Made by a program: the position numbers and the translations under genes
Assembly (NCBI GenBank): GCA_036504155.1
Contig: DASXVQ010000127.1
Span: 1 to 64,000 of the forward strand
Length of the DNA: 64,000 nucleotides
DNA from: JACRCT01 sp036504155
GTDB lineage: Bacteria > Myxococcota > Myxococcia > Myxococcales > UBA5297
Direction: 5' to 3'
Shown: positions 8,516 through 18,580 of the stretch, one piece after another
Layout: the number at the start of each line of letters is the position of its first letter
Numbering within the stretch: the stretch's first letter is position 1
Notes under the pieces: generated by a model
The model's database searches: none
Seen by the model: the letters and a program-made list of their open reading frames with translations, nothing else
Told to the model about the DNA's origin: nothing

Positions 8516-11014
8516 TTGGCGGACAGCAGGTGGATGCAGCGTCTCGAAGGCGTTCTCGGCGACATCGCCGTTCGCTCGCACCGGCGTCCGGCGCGGATGT
8601 TGATCCTCGCCGGCGTGCTCACGCTCGTCGGAGGCTACTTCTCGAACAAGCTGCCGATGGTGGCGGACCTCGAGAAGCTGCTGCCGCAGACCTTCGAGTC
8701 GGTGCGCGACCTGGAGCCGGTCAAGGAGCGCTTCGGCGGCATCGGCTACATCGTGGTGGTGGGCATGAACGCCGAGCCCGAGCAGCTCAAGGCGTTCGCC
8801 GACGACTACGCCCCCAAGATCGCCAAGGAGATGCCGGACATCCGCTACGTCGAGCACCAGCGGGCCGGCAAGTTCTTCGAGGACCGCTCGCTCTACTACC
8901 TGTCGCTCGACGACGTGAAGGAGGTCGAGAAGCGCATCAAGGACCGTGAGCGGTACGCCCGGCGCAAGGCCAACCCGATGCTGCTGCAGCTCGAGGACGA
9001 GGCGCCGCCCTCGCTGGACATGAGCGACATCGAGGCCAAGTACGGCAAGCGCAGCGACCAGCGCCTGGCCTCCGGCGGCGACTACTTCCTGGACGAGAAG
9101 GAGCGGATGATCGTCCTGCTCGCCAAGCCCGAGCACAACCCGTCCGACCTCAACTACAGCGCCCGGCTGGTCAACAACGCCGAGGAGTATCTGGCCAAGC
9201 AGGACTTCTCGAAGTACGGCAAGGACTTCAAGGTCCAGATCACCGGGGCCTTCAAGTACAAGATCGACCAGCAACGGCAGCTGACCAACGACATGACGCG
9301 GGCCACCATCCTCGCGTTCCTGCTGCTCATCGGCTACCTCGTCTTCCACTTCCGCGGGGTCATGCCGGTCTTCTTCGTCCTGGTCCCCACGTCCCTGGGC
9401 CTAGTGTGGACCTACGGCATCACCTACTTCATCTTCGGCAGCATCAACATCCTCACCGGCTTCCTGGGCGCGGTGCTGGGAGGCCTGGGCACCGAGCACG
9501 GCATCCACTTGATAGGCCGCTACGGCGCGCTGAGGGCCGAGGGGGTCTCCAGCGAGGAGGCGACCCGGGACGCCTTCATGTCCACCGGCGGGTCGGCCAT
9601 CGTCTCCTCGGTGGTGGCGGCGCTGACCTTCCTCGCGGTCGGCTTCTCGGAGTTCCGCGCCTTCCGCGAGTTCGGCGTCATCGCCGCGGTGGGCATGATG
9701 GTGGTCATCACCGCCTACTTCATCATCCTGCCCGCGGCCTTGGGCCTGGTGGCTCGCTTCGGCTGGAAGCCCCACTCGGTGCACGAGAGCAAGAGCGAGC
9801 TGTCGAACCTGCTGCCCAAGGTCTTCCGCCCCATCAGCATCGTGGGCGTGGTGGTGCTGGCGGCGCTGATGACGCAGATCCCCGGGGTGCGCTTCGACTA
9901 CGACTTCCGGGCGCTGGAGGACTCGACGCTGCCCTGCTTCGTGCTCGACCGGCGGATCAACAAGATCCTGGGCTACAACATGGAGCCGGTCGTCATCCTC
10001 ACCCGGGAGGCCAAGGCCGAGCGCTTCATCGTCGACGAGCTGAAGAGGCGCCAGAAGGCCCAGGGCGCGGCCTCCACCGTCGACTTCGTGGCGGCCATGG
10101 ACGACCTGGTCCCGCCGCAGCAGGCGGAGAAGCAGGAGATCTTCCGGTCGATCAAGAAGACCCTCGACCGGGTGAAGCCCGCCACCCTCGACCCGGCGAC
10201 CCGCGACAAGTACGAGGGCCTGCAGCGCTGGGTGACGGCCGAGCCGTTCGGCCGCACGGACATCCCGCTCTCGGTGCGCCGGCAGTTCGAGGGAATCAAG
10301 CCCAGCAACGACGGCTTCGTGCTCATCTTCCCCAACATCCTGCTCTCCGACGGCAAGCAGGTGGTCCGCTTCGCGGAGGAGGTCCGCGGGGTGCAGCTGC
10401 CCGGCGGCGAGCGCGTCTCCGCGGCGGGCGAGCCGATGATCCTCGCGGACATCCTGCTGATGGTGCTGCGCGAGGCCAAGCCCATCCTCTTCGGGGCCAT
10501 CCTGGCGGTGCTGCTGGCGATGTGGCTGACCTTGGGCTCCCTGGGCGCCGCCATCGTCTGCATGCTGCCCACGGTGCTCTCGGTGCTGGGGCAGGTGGGG
10601 CTGATGTCCGTGCTCGAGGCGCCCTTCAACTACCTGAACATCCTCCTGGTGCCCATCCTGATAGGAACGACGGTGGACGCCGGCGTGCACCTCATCTCGC
10701 GCATCCGCGAGTCGCACCTCAACTTCCCGCCGGTGTTCGCCGAGACCGGGCGCGCCATCGTCGGCGGCCTCATCACCTCGGTGGTCGGCTTCTCGGCGAT
10801 GCTGCTCGCCGACCACCCGGGCCTCAACTCCATGGGCAGGATCGCCATCCTGGGCTTCAGCCTGAACCTGGTGGTGATGCTGCTGTTCTTCCCGGCGTGG
10901 CTGTTGTGGCTGCAGCAGTACGGCCTGTTCCGGGACGACCTGGCCAAGGGCGGCGGGGAGAAGCCCGAGGCGCCTCCGCCCACGAAGACCGAGGCGCCGC
11001 CCGCCGGAGGCTGA
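8516..11014 (+). CDS. RND superfamily (MMPL/SSD-type) exporter
   Basis: An 832-residue inner-membrane transporter. The start is set at TTG 8516 because an AAGGAGG site lies 7 bp upstream and the residues before it are not membrane-like. The layout is that of a two-times-six helix RND protein: TM1 near residue 30, a periplasmic loop to about 260, TMs around 265-430, a second loop, then TMs from about 660 to 810. GGLGTEHGIHLIGRYGALRA and GTTVDAGVHLISRIRES are the TM4-type motifs of the MMPL/HpnN group, which export hydrophobic molecules such as lipids or hopanoids. The C-terminus is a Pro/Glu/Lys tail. The stop codon lies inside a repeated hairpin (see 11003-11112). Confidence 0.85.
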   Translation: MADSRWMQRLEGVLGDIAVRSHRRPARMLILAGVLTLVGGYFSNKLPMVADLEKLLPQTFESVRDLEPVKERFGGIGYIVVVGMNAEPEQLKAFADDYAPKIAKEMPDIRYVEHQRAGKFFEDRSLYYLSLDDVKEVEKRIKDRERYARRKANPMLLQLEDEAPPSLDMSDIEAKYGKRSDQRLASGGDYFLDEKERMIVLLAKPEHNPSDLNYSARLVNNAEEYLAKQDFSKYGKDFKVQITGAFKYKIDQQRQLTNDMTRATILAFLLLIGYLVFHFRGVMPVFFVLVPTSLGLVWTYGITYFIFGSINILTGFLGAVLGGLGTEHGIHLIGRYGALRAEGVSSEEATRDAFMSTGGSAIVSSVVAALTFLAVGFSEFRAFREFGVIAAVGMMVVITAYFIILPAALGLVARFGWKPHSVHESKSELSNLLPKVFRPISIVGVVVLAALMTQIPGVRFDYDFRALEDSTLPCFVLDRRINKILGYNMEPVVILTREAKAERFIVDELKRRQKAQGAASTVDFVAAMDDLVPPQQAEKQEIFRSIKKTLDRVKPATLDPATRDKYEGLQRWVTAEPFGRTDIPLSVRRQFEGIKPSNDGFVLIFPNILLSDGKQVVRFAEEVRGVQLPGGERVSAAGEPMILADILLMVLREAKPILFGAILAVLLAMWLTLGSLGAAIVCMLPTVLSVLGQVGLMSVLEAPFNYLNILLVPILIGTTVDAGVHLISRIRESHLNFPPVFAETGRAIVGGLITSVVGFSAMLLADHPGLNSMGRIAILGFSLNLVVMLLFFPAWLLWLQQYGLFRDDLAKGGGEKPEAPPPTKTEAPPAGG

Positions 11015-11112
11015 AGCCTCCGGCTATACCTGCAAAGCCCTTCGGGCTCTCGGCAGGCCCACGACTGAACCCGGTCCAGGAGCTCTTTGGACCGGGTTCG
11101 GTCTTGGGTCGG
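11003..11112. repeat. Interspersed double-hairpin repeat, copy 1
   Basis: Begins with a perfect 9-bp hairpin (GCCGGAGGC-TGAA-GCCTCCGGC) whose loop contains the TGA stop of the RND gene. A 'ctgcaaagcccttcgggct' block follows, then a 12-bp hairpin (GAACCCGGTCCA at 11067, TGGACCGGGTTC ending 11099). Related copies lie at 29595-29771 and 61289-61396, all directly after a coding sequence. There is no T-tract, so this is not a classical intrinsic terminator. Confidence 0.75.
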
Positions 11113-11363
11113 AGGTGACGCCCAGGCCAGCGACGACCTGCTCGAGCCAGGATTCCTGGCCGCGTCCAGGTCGGCCGACCGCATGGCGTTGCCTCGCCCG
11201 GCCCATGCGGACCACCGCTGCGCCAGTTGCCACACGGCGAGCACTTGCTCCACGTGGAGCAAGTGCGCCCCTCTGAAAAAGGGCTCCGCCGGCGCCCCGG
11301 GGCCAGTTGCCACACGCCCGGGCTCGCGCCCCGCCTGCTACCTCCGGCGGCCGCTGGCCCGCG
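11015..11363. other. Gene-free interval between convergent genes
   Basis: This 349-bp stretch between the RND gene and the dus gene holds the double-hairpin repeat (to 11112), a 26-bp perfect palindrome (11241-11266) and a 15-bp direct repeat (11222-11236 and 11302-11316) flanking that palindrome. No gene was found here: the frames that are open contain no plausible start or protein-like composition. Confidence 0.6.
11241..11266. repeat. 26-bp perfect palindrome flanked by 15-bp direct repeats
   Basis: GCACTTGCTCCAC is followed immediately by its exact reverse complement GTGGAGCAAGTGC. A 15-bp direct repeat (GCCAGTTGCCACACG) lies on each side at 11222-11236 and 11302-11316. It could be a protein-binding site, a transcript-end cruciform or a small mobile element remnant. 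Nothing in the window decides between these. Confidence 0.7.
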
Positions 11364-12359
11364 TCACACCAACTCCTCCAGGGCCGCCGCGAAGGCCTGG
11401 ACCGACTTCGCCCTCCGCAACCGCTTGAAGACCTGAGGCCAGCCGGCCTCGTCGATGTGCTCCAGCAGACCCCGTAGGTTCGCGAGCACCTGGGCGTCGC
11501 CGCAGAAGGTCGCCCCGTAGCGCGCCACGAGCTCCCCCAGGTAGTGCCGCAACGTCGCCGCCCGCTCCTTCGGCGCGACCTCGGCGGGCGCCTTGCCGCG
11601 CAGCCGCTCGAAGAGCAGCGGGTCGGAGATGGCGCCGCGTCCCAGCATCAGCCCTGCGGCGCCGGTCTCGCCCAGGACGCGCAGCCCCTGGGCGGCGGTG
11701 CGCACGTCGCCGTTGGCGATGACCGGCAGCCGGGTCTGGCGCACGACGCGGGCGGTGACTCGATGGTCGGCGCGGCCCTCGTACTCCTGCACCACCGTCC
11801 GAGGGTGGAGGACCAGGAAGTCGACCCCCGCGGATTCGAAGAGGGGGAGCAGCGAGAAGATCTGCTCCGGGTCGTCGTAGCCCGAGCGCACCTTGACCGA
11901 CAACGTCCCGCCGACCACGCTGCGCAGCGCCGGGAGGACCTCTCGCAGCGCCTCCGGGCGCTGCAGCATCTGCCCGCCGCTGCCGCTGCTCATCCGTCCG
12001 AAGGGGCAGCCGAGGTTGAGGTTGAGGTGGACGGCGCCCCGGCGCTGGGCCTCCTCGGCGGCCTCGACCAGGGCCGCGCGCTCGCGGCCGATGAGCTGGG
12101 CCACCAGCGGCACGCCCTGCTGCGCGCTCTGGGCCTCGCGCAGATCCTGCGCCGAGAGCCGGCTGCCCGAGGCCGAGGGGCGCACGCGCATGAACTCGGT
12201 GAAGATCACGTCGGGCCGCACCCACGCCAGGAACAGCGCCCGCACGTCCCGCTTGGTGACCCCCTGCATCGGGGCGAGCATCAGCGGTACCTGGCCAGGC
12301 GACCAAGGCAGCGGTGCTCGAGTGGAGGCCGGCTCAGTCACCCTGCCCTTGTACTCCAC
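11364..12359 (-). CDS. dus: tRNA-dihydrouridine synthase, DusC-like
   Basis: A 331-residue flavoenzyme that reduces uridines in the tRNA D-loop using NADPH. Family signatures in order are LAPMQGVTKRDVR near residue 27, TEFMRV (as in DusC) near 54, QLIG near 88, the catalytic-Cys motif NLNLGCPFG near 115, VKVRSGYDD near 153, LHPRT near 187 and NGDV...MLGRGA near 217-240, which bind FMN phosphate. The TEFMRV segment favours the DusC branch, but which uridine is modified cannot be proved. The gene faces the RND gene tail to tail. Length is normal. Confidence 0.88.
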   Translation of the reverse strand: MEYKGRVTEPASTRAPLPWSPGQVPLMLAPMQGVTKRDVRALFLAWVRPDVIFTEFMRVRPSASGSRLSAQDLREAQSAQQGVPLVAQLIGRERAALVEAAEEAQRRGAVHLNLNLGCPFGRMSSGSGGQMLQRPEALREVLPALRSVVGGTLSVKVRSGYDDPEQIFSLLPLFESAGVDFLVLHPRTVVQEYEGRADHRVTARVVRQTRLPVIANGDVRTAAQGLRVLGETGAAGLMLGRGAISDPLLFERLRGKAPAEVAPKERAATLRHYLGELVARYGATFCGDAQVLANLRGLLEHIDEAGWPQVFKRLRRAKSVQAFAAALEELV

Positions 12360-12530
12360 AATCCCCGTGCCGGGGGCGCGTCGGTCGGTCGTGTCGGTCG
12401 TGGTCGACGCCCGGCAACAGCCGCCCCCGCCACGGAGGGCGGGCTCTACCCCCCTTCCGCCGACTGAAGATGTGGGGTGACAGCAGGGCTTCAGCCTCCG
12501 GCGGTCGGACGGATTCTTCTGCGCGGGCGA

Positions 12531-13820
12531 CTACTGGCTCTTCATCATCCCCACGAACCTGCGGGCGGCGTCCGGCGCCTCCTCCAGGGTCTTGTGGTAC
12601 GGGTCCCAGAAGGAGCCGCCGTCGATGTCGTCCAGCAGGTCCTTGTAGATCCCGAGCATCCGCTCCTTCCACTGCGGGTCGATCTTCACGGTCTTCTCGG
12701 CCCAGCGGTGGCAGTACTGGCACTTCTCGCAGTCGAGGTCCTGGCAGCCGGACTTCTTGAAGCGCTCCATGAAGCCGTCGAGCGCCCGGTTGTCGACCTG
12801 CACCGGGTTGGGGCCGCGGCGCGGGAAGAGCACGCTCGCGGTCTGGCCGAAGTCGATGACCTTGGTGAACTTCAGGAGGTTCACCGACTGCGGCTTGATG
12901 AAGTACTTGAGCATCCGCCGGTAGCTCCAGGCGTCCGCGCCCTTCGCGCCGACCTTCTCCACCGGGTAGGAGTAGTTCTGCACCAGGTCGAGCAGGTTCC
13001 CGTCGTAGCGGCGGTTGGCGTAGGCCTTCACCCGCTCGAGCAGGATGGCGGTGGGCGTGTTGCGCTCGACGATCTTGAAGTTGTGGAAGCCCATCTCCTC
13101 GTAGAGGCTCAGGTCCTCGGGGCGGATCCAGTTGGCGCGCAGGTAGTTGACCGGCTCGCGCAGGCGCAGGTCGTTGCAGACCAGCGAGCAGTAGTCGAGC
13201 GGGAAGCCCTTGCTGCCCTTCTGCGAGGCGTTGGACAGGTTCACCGCGTGGTTGCCGGCCACCGCGCAGTCCTGGCGGCACCAGTTGTTGACGATGAGCT
13301 GCAGCTCGCGGCCCTGCGCCGCCTCCTGCATCGAGCGCAGCACGTCGAACTCGCGGTGGATGTTGACCTCGCTGACCACGATGTAGTCCGCCCCGTTGTC
13401 GACCCAGAAGCGGACCTTGCGCGCGTTGTCGGTGTAGCGGTGGCTGCTGACGCGGACCTTGAGCCGGGGGTGCCGCTTCTTCACCAGGCGCAGGAAGAAG
13501 ACGTTGGCCACGGTCACCGAGTCGACGCCGATGCCGTCGAGCCAGTCCAGGATCTCCTCCATCGCCCGCTGGCCCTCGCGGGTGAACTCGGTGTTGCCCA
13601 TCGCCGAGGCGTTGAGCAGGTAGTTGAACCCGATGTGGCGCTCGTGGGTCTTCTTGACGAAGCGCTCGATTCCCGCGCGGTCGATCTCCGGCAGGTAGAA
13701 CGAGGGCCGCCCGCCGCCGAAGTAGTCGGAGGTGAGCTTCCCGTAGATCTCGTACACCGGGTAGTCGCGCAGGCCGTCGAGGAGCGCGTCGTCGAAGTTG
13801 CAGGCCACGGAGAGCTTCAT
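12531..13820 (-). CDS. U32 peptidase family protein with two Cys clusters
   Basis: A 429-residue protein resembling the U32 'peptidase/collagenase-like' family, many of whose members are now known as tRNA or ubiquinone hydroxylation factors with an iron-sulfur cluster rather than proteases. I start at ATG 13820 (GAGGAAG upstream) instead of the TTG eight codons earlier. Two close Cys pairs, WCRQDC and YCSLVC (near residues 205-240), match the usual four-Cys cluster site. A second group, CQDLDCEKCQYCH, lies near residue 375 and is unusual. It follows the DAHP synthase gene by 99 bp on the same strand. Confidence 0.7.
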   Translation of the reverse strand: MKLSVACNFDDALLDGLRDYPVYEIYGKLTSDYFGGGRPSFYLPEIDRAGIERFVKKTHERHIGFNYLLNASAMGNTEFTREGQRAMEEILDWLDGIGVDSVTVANVFFLRLVKKRHPRLKVRVSSHRYTDNARKVRFWVDNGADYIVVSEVNIHREFDVLRSMQEAAQGRELQLIVNNWCRQDCAVAGNHAVNLSNASQKGSKGFPLDYCSLVCNDLRLREPVNYLRANWIRPEDLSLYEEMGFHNFKIVERNTPTAILLERVKAYANRRYDGNLLDLVQNYSYPVEKVGAKGADAWSYRRMLKYFIKPQSVNLLKFTKVIDFGQTASVLFPRRGPNPVQVDNRALDGFMERFKKSGCQDLDCEKCQYCHRWAEKTVKIDPQWKERMLGIYKDLLDDIDGGSFWDPYHKTLEEAPDAARRFVGMMKSQ

Positions 13821-13857
13821 TGGGTTTCTTCCTCTTCTTTTCAATTCAACGGCGGAG

Positions 13858-13883
13858 GGCGGAGGCCAGTGGAGGCAGGCCTC
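13858..13883. repeat. 26-bp dispersed repeat, copy 1
   Basis: The 26 bases at 13858-13883 (beginning GGCGGAGGCCAGTGGAGG) are found exactly, in reverse complement, at 19462-19487. Both copies are intergenic. The core is itself partly palindromic (AGGCAGGCCTC). Confidence 0.7.
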
Positions 13884-13919
13884 CGTGCCTGCTTCCTCGA
13901 GGGGAGGCGTCGGTGGAGG

Positions 13920-15050
<1,131 letters not shown>

Positions 15051-15086
15051 GGGGGCCGGCACTAGGCAAGGGCAGTGCCAACCCTT

Positions 15087-15198
15087 CACCCCGAGCTCCT
15101 AGAAGGGGCCAGCGCTCGCTCCGTCCGTTCCCTGACGGGATGGCTGCCATCCACTTGGGGGACCCGAAGGACTCCGGCCCCTCGACGAGCGCGGGGCG
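15087..15198. repeat. REP-like palindrome pair in the aroF/kinase intergenic region
   Basis: A variant of the CACCCCGAGCTTGTCGAGGG family at 15087-15111 (middle altered to AGCTCCTAGAA) and an opposing partner at 15176-15198 (GGCCCCTCGACGAGCGCGGG). Such facing pairs are typical of bacterial REP/BIME elements. Better conserved copies are at 24053, 24127, 24220, 54597 and 54703. Confidence 0.6.
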
Positions 15199-15317
15199 AG
15201 GCGCGACTTCCTCGTGCGTTCCCGCGCCTTCGTGCGCTATCGCACGCCTGCCCTCCAATCGACCGGGCCCGGCGCCTTGTCCCCTCTGATCGCAGCGGGC
15301 TAGGATGCCCACCCTCT

Positions 15318-17162
15318 ATGGATCCCCGCACAGCGACGCTCGAAGAGTTCCTCGTGGCGGTGCTGCGCGGCGCCACCAAGATCCTCGGCTGCGGCTCGAC
15401 CAGCCTCATCTTCATCAACGAGAAGACCCAGCAGATCGGCATCCGCCTGGGCTCGCTGACGACCTCCGGGCCGCTGGTCGCGCAGATCGAGCAGGTGCTC
15501 GGCGGGCGCTTCGGCAAGCTCGTCTACCCGCTCAAGAGCGCCCAGGACAGCCTCGTCTACCGCGCCTGGCGCGAGCGCAAGACGCTGGAGACCTCGTCGC
15601 TGGCCGAGCTGGTCGGGAGCGCCTTTCCGAAGATCGTGACCGGCACCATCATCCGCGTCATCGGCGAGCACCGCTTCATCGTGGTCCCGGCCATCGCCGG
15701 CTCGCGCAACTACGGCGTCCTGATGTTCCAGAAGGAGGGCGCCCACCCCTTCAACCAGCAGCAGCGCGAGGTCATCCTCCGCTACGCGCGGCGCATCGGG
15801 GAGATCCTCGAGAACGACCTGATGGGCCAGGGCCAGCAGCTCATCGCCGACCTGCAGGGCGGCCCGGAGTACTTCGTCTTCGGCGAGGGCGGCGAGCTGC
15901 GCGGCCACGTCGCCGGCTCGAGCGCGCCGCCGGAGCTGGTCGCCGACCTCTCGACCCTGGCGCGCGCCCCGGCCGCCGAGCGCAAGGCCACCTCCTCCGA
16001 GGTCGTCGACCTGCGCCTCGACGGCCGCTCCGCGGTCCTGGTCCGCACCCAGCGGCCCCGCGAGACCGGCAGCGCCTCGCTCGAGAACCAGCTCTTGCAG
16101 CTGACCCTGGGCGAGGCGGTCCCGTCGCTGCTGCTCGACCCCGGCAAGCGCATCACCTCCGCCAACCCGGCGACCGAGCAGGCGCTGGGCTACGCGCCCA
16201 AGGCGCTGGTCGGCCGGCCCATCCGCGAGCTGTTCGCCAACCCCCAGGAAATCGACGCCATCCTCGAGCAGCAGGCGCTCGACCCCTCGAACCCCTCCTC
16301 GGAGGAGTCCGCGGCGGTGGTGCTCGCCGACCGGTCCGTCGCCGCCGCCCACGTCGAGGCGATGCTGCTGGCCAACGACCGCGACGAGGCGGTGGGCTTC
16401 CTGGTGCTGGTGCGCAAGGACGAGGCCGAGGACACCCCCAAGAACGCCCGCGACCGCCTGGTGCAGCAGGAGCGGCTGGCCTCGATGGGCGAGATGGCCG
16501 CGCAGCTCGCCCACGAGATGCGCAACCCGCTGGTCGCCGTGGGCGCCAGCCTGGAGTCGCTGCTGCGCGACCCGAACCTCGCCGAGGACCACCGGTCGAT
16601 CCTCTCCGCCGTCTCCCGCGAGATCGTGCGCATGGACATGGGCCTGAAGGACTACCTGGCCGCGCGCCACGACATGTCCTTCGTCGAGCTGGACGTGGCC
16701 CAGGTGTGCGAGGACGCGCGCCGACTGCTGGAGGGCGCCTTCCGCCTGTCCGGCAAGCGCATCACCACCGCGGTCCCGCCCGGCATCACCGTGCGCGCCG
16801 ACTTCGACGCCCTCAAGCACGTGCTCTTCAACCTGCTGCTCAACGCGCTGGAGGCCTCCCCGCCCGAGGGCGAGGTGCGCTGCAGCGCGGTCGCCGAGCA
16901 GAACGCGGTCACCATCGCCATCGAGGACCGCGGAGCCGGCCTGCAGGCCAGCTCCGAGGAGTGCTTCAGGCCCTTCTTCACCTCCAAGAAGAACGGCACC
17001 GGTCTGGGCCTGTCGGTGTGCCAGAAGATTGCCCGCGCCCACGGCGGGCTGGTTTCCATCCGCAACCGCGAGGGGGGCGGCTGCAGGGCCACCCTGGTCC
17101 TGCCGCAGTCCCGGGCCGGCCGGACGCTGTCGCAGCCCGAGCTGCCCAAGGTGAGCGCATGA
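15318..17162 (+). CDS. Soluble sensor histidine kinase (GAF-PAS-HisKA-HATPase)
   Basis: A 614-residue kinase with no membrane segment. An N-terminal GAF-like sensor spans about residues 8-175 (TKILGCGSTSLIFIN ... QQREVILRYARRIGEIL) and a PAS domain about 275-375. The HisKA dimerisation helix holds the phospho-acceptor His399 in AQLAHEMRNPL. The ATPase domain has the N box NLLLNALEASP, G1 EDRGAG, the F-box FFTSKK and G2 GTGLGLS. The start is ATG 15318, since the upstream open frame is basic and repeat-derived. Its stop overlaps the start of the sigma-54 regulator (ATGA), so the two form a translationally coupled two-component operon with a cytoplasmic signal, as in NtrB/NtrC. Confidence 0.9.
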   Translation: MDPRTATLEEFLVAVLRGATKILGCGSTSLIFINEKTQQIGIRLGSLTTSGPLVAQIEQVLGGRFGKLVYPLKSAQDSLVYRAWRERKTLETSSLAELVGSAFPKIVTGTIIRVIGEHRFIVVPAIAGSRNYGVLMFQKEGAHPFNQQQREVILRYARRIGEILENDLMGQGQQLIADLQGGPEYFVFGEGGELRGHVAGSSAPPELVADLSTLARAPAAERKATSSEVVDLRLDGRSAVLVRTQRPRETGSASLENQLLQLTLGEAVPSLLLDPGKRITSANPATEQALGYAPKALVGRPIRELFANPQEIDAILEQQALDPSNPSSEESAAVVLADRSVAAAHVEAMLLANDRDEAVGFLVLVRKDEAEDTPKNARDRLVQQERLASMGEMAAQLAHEMRNPLVAVGASLESLLRDPNLAEDHRSILSAVSREIVRMDMGLKDYLAARHDMSFVELDVAQVCEDARRLLEGAFRLSGKRITTAVPPGITVRADFDALKHVLFNLLLNALEASPPEGEVRCSAVAEQNAVTIAIEDRGAGLQASSEECFRPFFTSKKNGTGLGLSVCQKIARAHGGLVSIRNREGGGCRATLVLPQSRAGRTLSQPELPKVSA

Positions 17163-18568
17163 AAGAGTCCAAGCCGGCCCCGCCGCTTCCGCCGTTCTCC
17201 GCCCTGGTGGTCGACGACGAGGAGCTCTACGCCCAGGCCATCCGCCGCGAGCTGGAGCGCGCCGGCATCGCCTGCGAGTGCGCCTTCAACGCCCGCGAGG
17301 CGCTGCACCGCTGCGAGAAGGGCCGCTACCAGGCCATCCTGCTCGACCACCACCTGCCCGACGACGACGGCCTGCGGCTCATCCCGCTGATGCTCGCCCG
17401 CCAGCACGGCGCCTCGGTCATCATGATGACCGCCTACCAGACCATCCCCAACGCGGTGGAGGCCATCCGGCTGGGCGCCGACGACTACGTGGTCAAGGAG
17501 ACCAGCCTGGCGCCGCTGGTGGAGCGGGTGGTCGAGCTGCGCCGGCGCGAGGCGCTGCGCCTGCTCGCCGCGTCGGTGGGCGAGCTTCCGCCGGTGTCGC
17601 TGCTGGGCCGCTCGGCGCCGATGCTGGAGGTGCTGGCGCAGCTGCAGAAGATCGCCAAGGCGCCGGAGACCACCGTGCTCATCACCGGCGAGACCGGGGT
17701 GGGCAAGGACGTGGCCTGCCGCCACCTGCACTCCACCTCCCGGCCCGAGAAGAGCCCGCTGGTCGCGGTGGACTGCCTGGCGATGCCCGAGAACCTCGCC
17801 GAGAGCATCCTCTTCGGGCACGAGAAGGGCTCGTTCACCGGGGCGGACCAGACCCGCGCCGGGGCGTTCGAGGAGAGCAAGGACGGCACGATCTTCCTCG
17901 ACGAGATCGGCGACATGTCCAGCAACCTGCAGGGCAAGCTGCTGCGGGTGCTGGAGAGCCGGACCTTCAAGCGCGTCGGCTCGTCGAAGGAGCAGACGCT
18001 GCGCGCCCGGGTGGTGGCGGCGACCAACCGCGACCTGCGCGAGCTGGTGGAGCAGAACGTCTTCCGCCAGGACCTGTTCCAGCGCCTGTCGGTGTTCCCG
18101 CTGCGCATCCCGCCGCTGCGCGAGCGCGGCGAGGACATCCTGCTGCTCGCCGAGCACTTCCGCTCCTACTTCGCCGAGAAGCTGGAGAAGACCATCGAGC
18201 CCATCAGCGAGACCGTGGCCGCGCGGCTGATGGAGTACGACTACCCGGGCAACGTGCGCGAGCTGCGCAACATCATCGAGCGCGCGGCCATCACCGCCGA
18301 GGGCAGCAAGATCGAGGTGAAGCACCTGCCGCAGCGCGTGCTCGAGGCGGCGCTGCGGGCCGACGCCACCGAGCCGCCGCTGCCGTTCGACTTCGTCCCC
18401 GGCATCGACACGCTGGGCACGCTCGAGCAGCGGATGATCAAGCAGGCCATGCGGCGGGCCGGCGGCGTGCGGACCGAGGCGGCGCGGCTTCTGGGCATCT
18501 CCCGCTACCAACTGCTGCGGCGGATGGAGAAGTACAGCATCAAGGCCGAGGAGCACGACGAGGAGTAG
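17159..18568 (+). CDS. NtrC-family sigma-54 activator response regulator
   Basis: A 469-residue regulator. The receiver domain (about 14-130) carries the acidic pair DDEE and phospho-acceptor Asp63 in AILLDHHLPDDDG. The AAA+ domain (about 155-385) has Walker A GETGVGKD near 179, the sigma-54 contact loop as GSFTGA at 224-229 (usually GAFTGA), Walker B GTIFLDEIGDM and an arginine finger region RQDLFQRLSVFPLRIP. The Fis-type HTH lies at about 420-462 (RTEAARLLGISRYQLLRRM). The family opens sigma-54 promoters when phosphorylated by the partner kinase encoded immediately upstream. Targets are not identifiable here. Confidence 0.92.
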   Translation: MKESKPAPPLPPFSALVVDDEELYAQAIRRELERAGIACECAFNAREALHRCEKGRYQAILLDHHLPDDDGLRLIPLMLARQHGASVIMMTAYQTIPNAVEAIRLGADDYVVKETSLAPLVERVVELRRREALRLLAASVGELPPVSLLGRSAPMLEVLAQLQKIAKAPETTVLITGETGVGKDVACRHLHSTSRPEKSPLVAVDCLAMPENLAESILFGHEKGSFTGADQTRAGAFEESKDGTIFLDEIGDMSSNLQGKLLRVLESRTFKRVGSSKEQTLRARVVAATNRDLRELVEQNVFRQDLFQRLSVFPLRIPPLRERGEDILLLAEHFRSYFAEKLEKTIEPISETVAARLMEYDYPGNVRELRNIIERAAITAEGSKIEVKHLPQRVLEAALRADATEPPLPFDFVPGIDTLGTLEQRMIKQAMRRAGGVRTEAARLLGISRYQLLRRMEKYSIKAEEHDEE

Positions 18569-18580
18569 GGCTCGCCTCGC

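Noticed and set aside
11067..11099. Rho-independent terminator after the RND gene
   Set aside because: The hairpin is strong but no T-tract follows on either strand, and the same module occurs as a repeat elsewhere.
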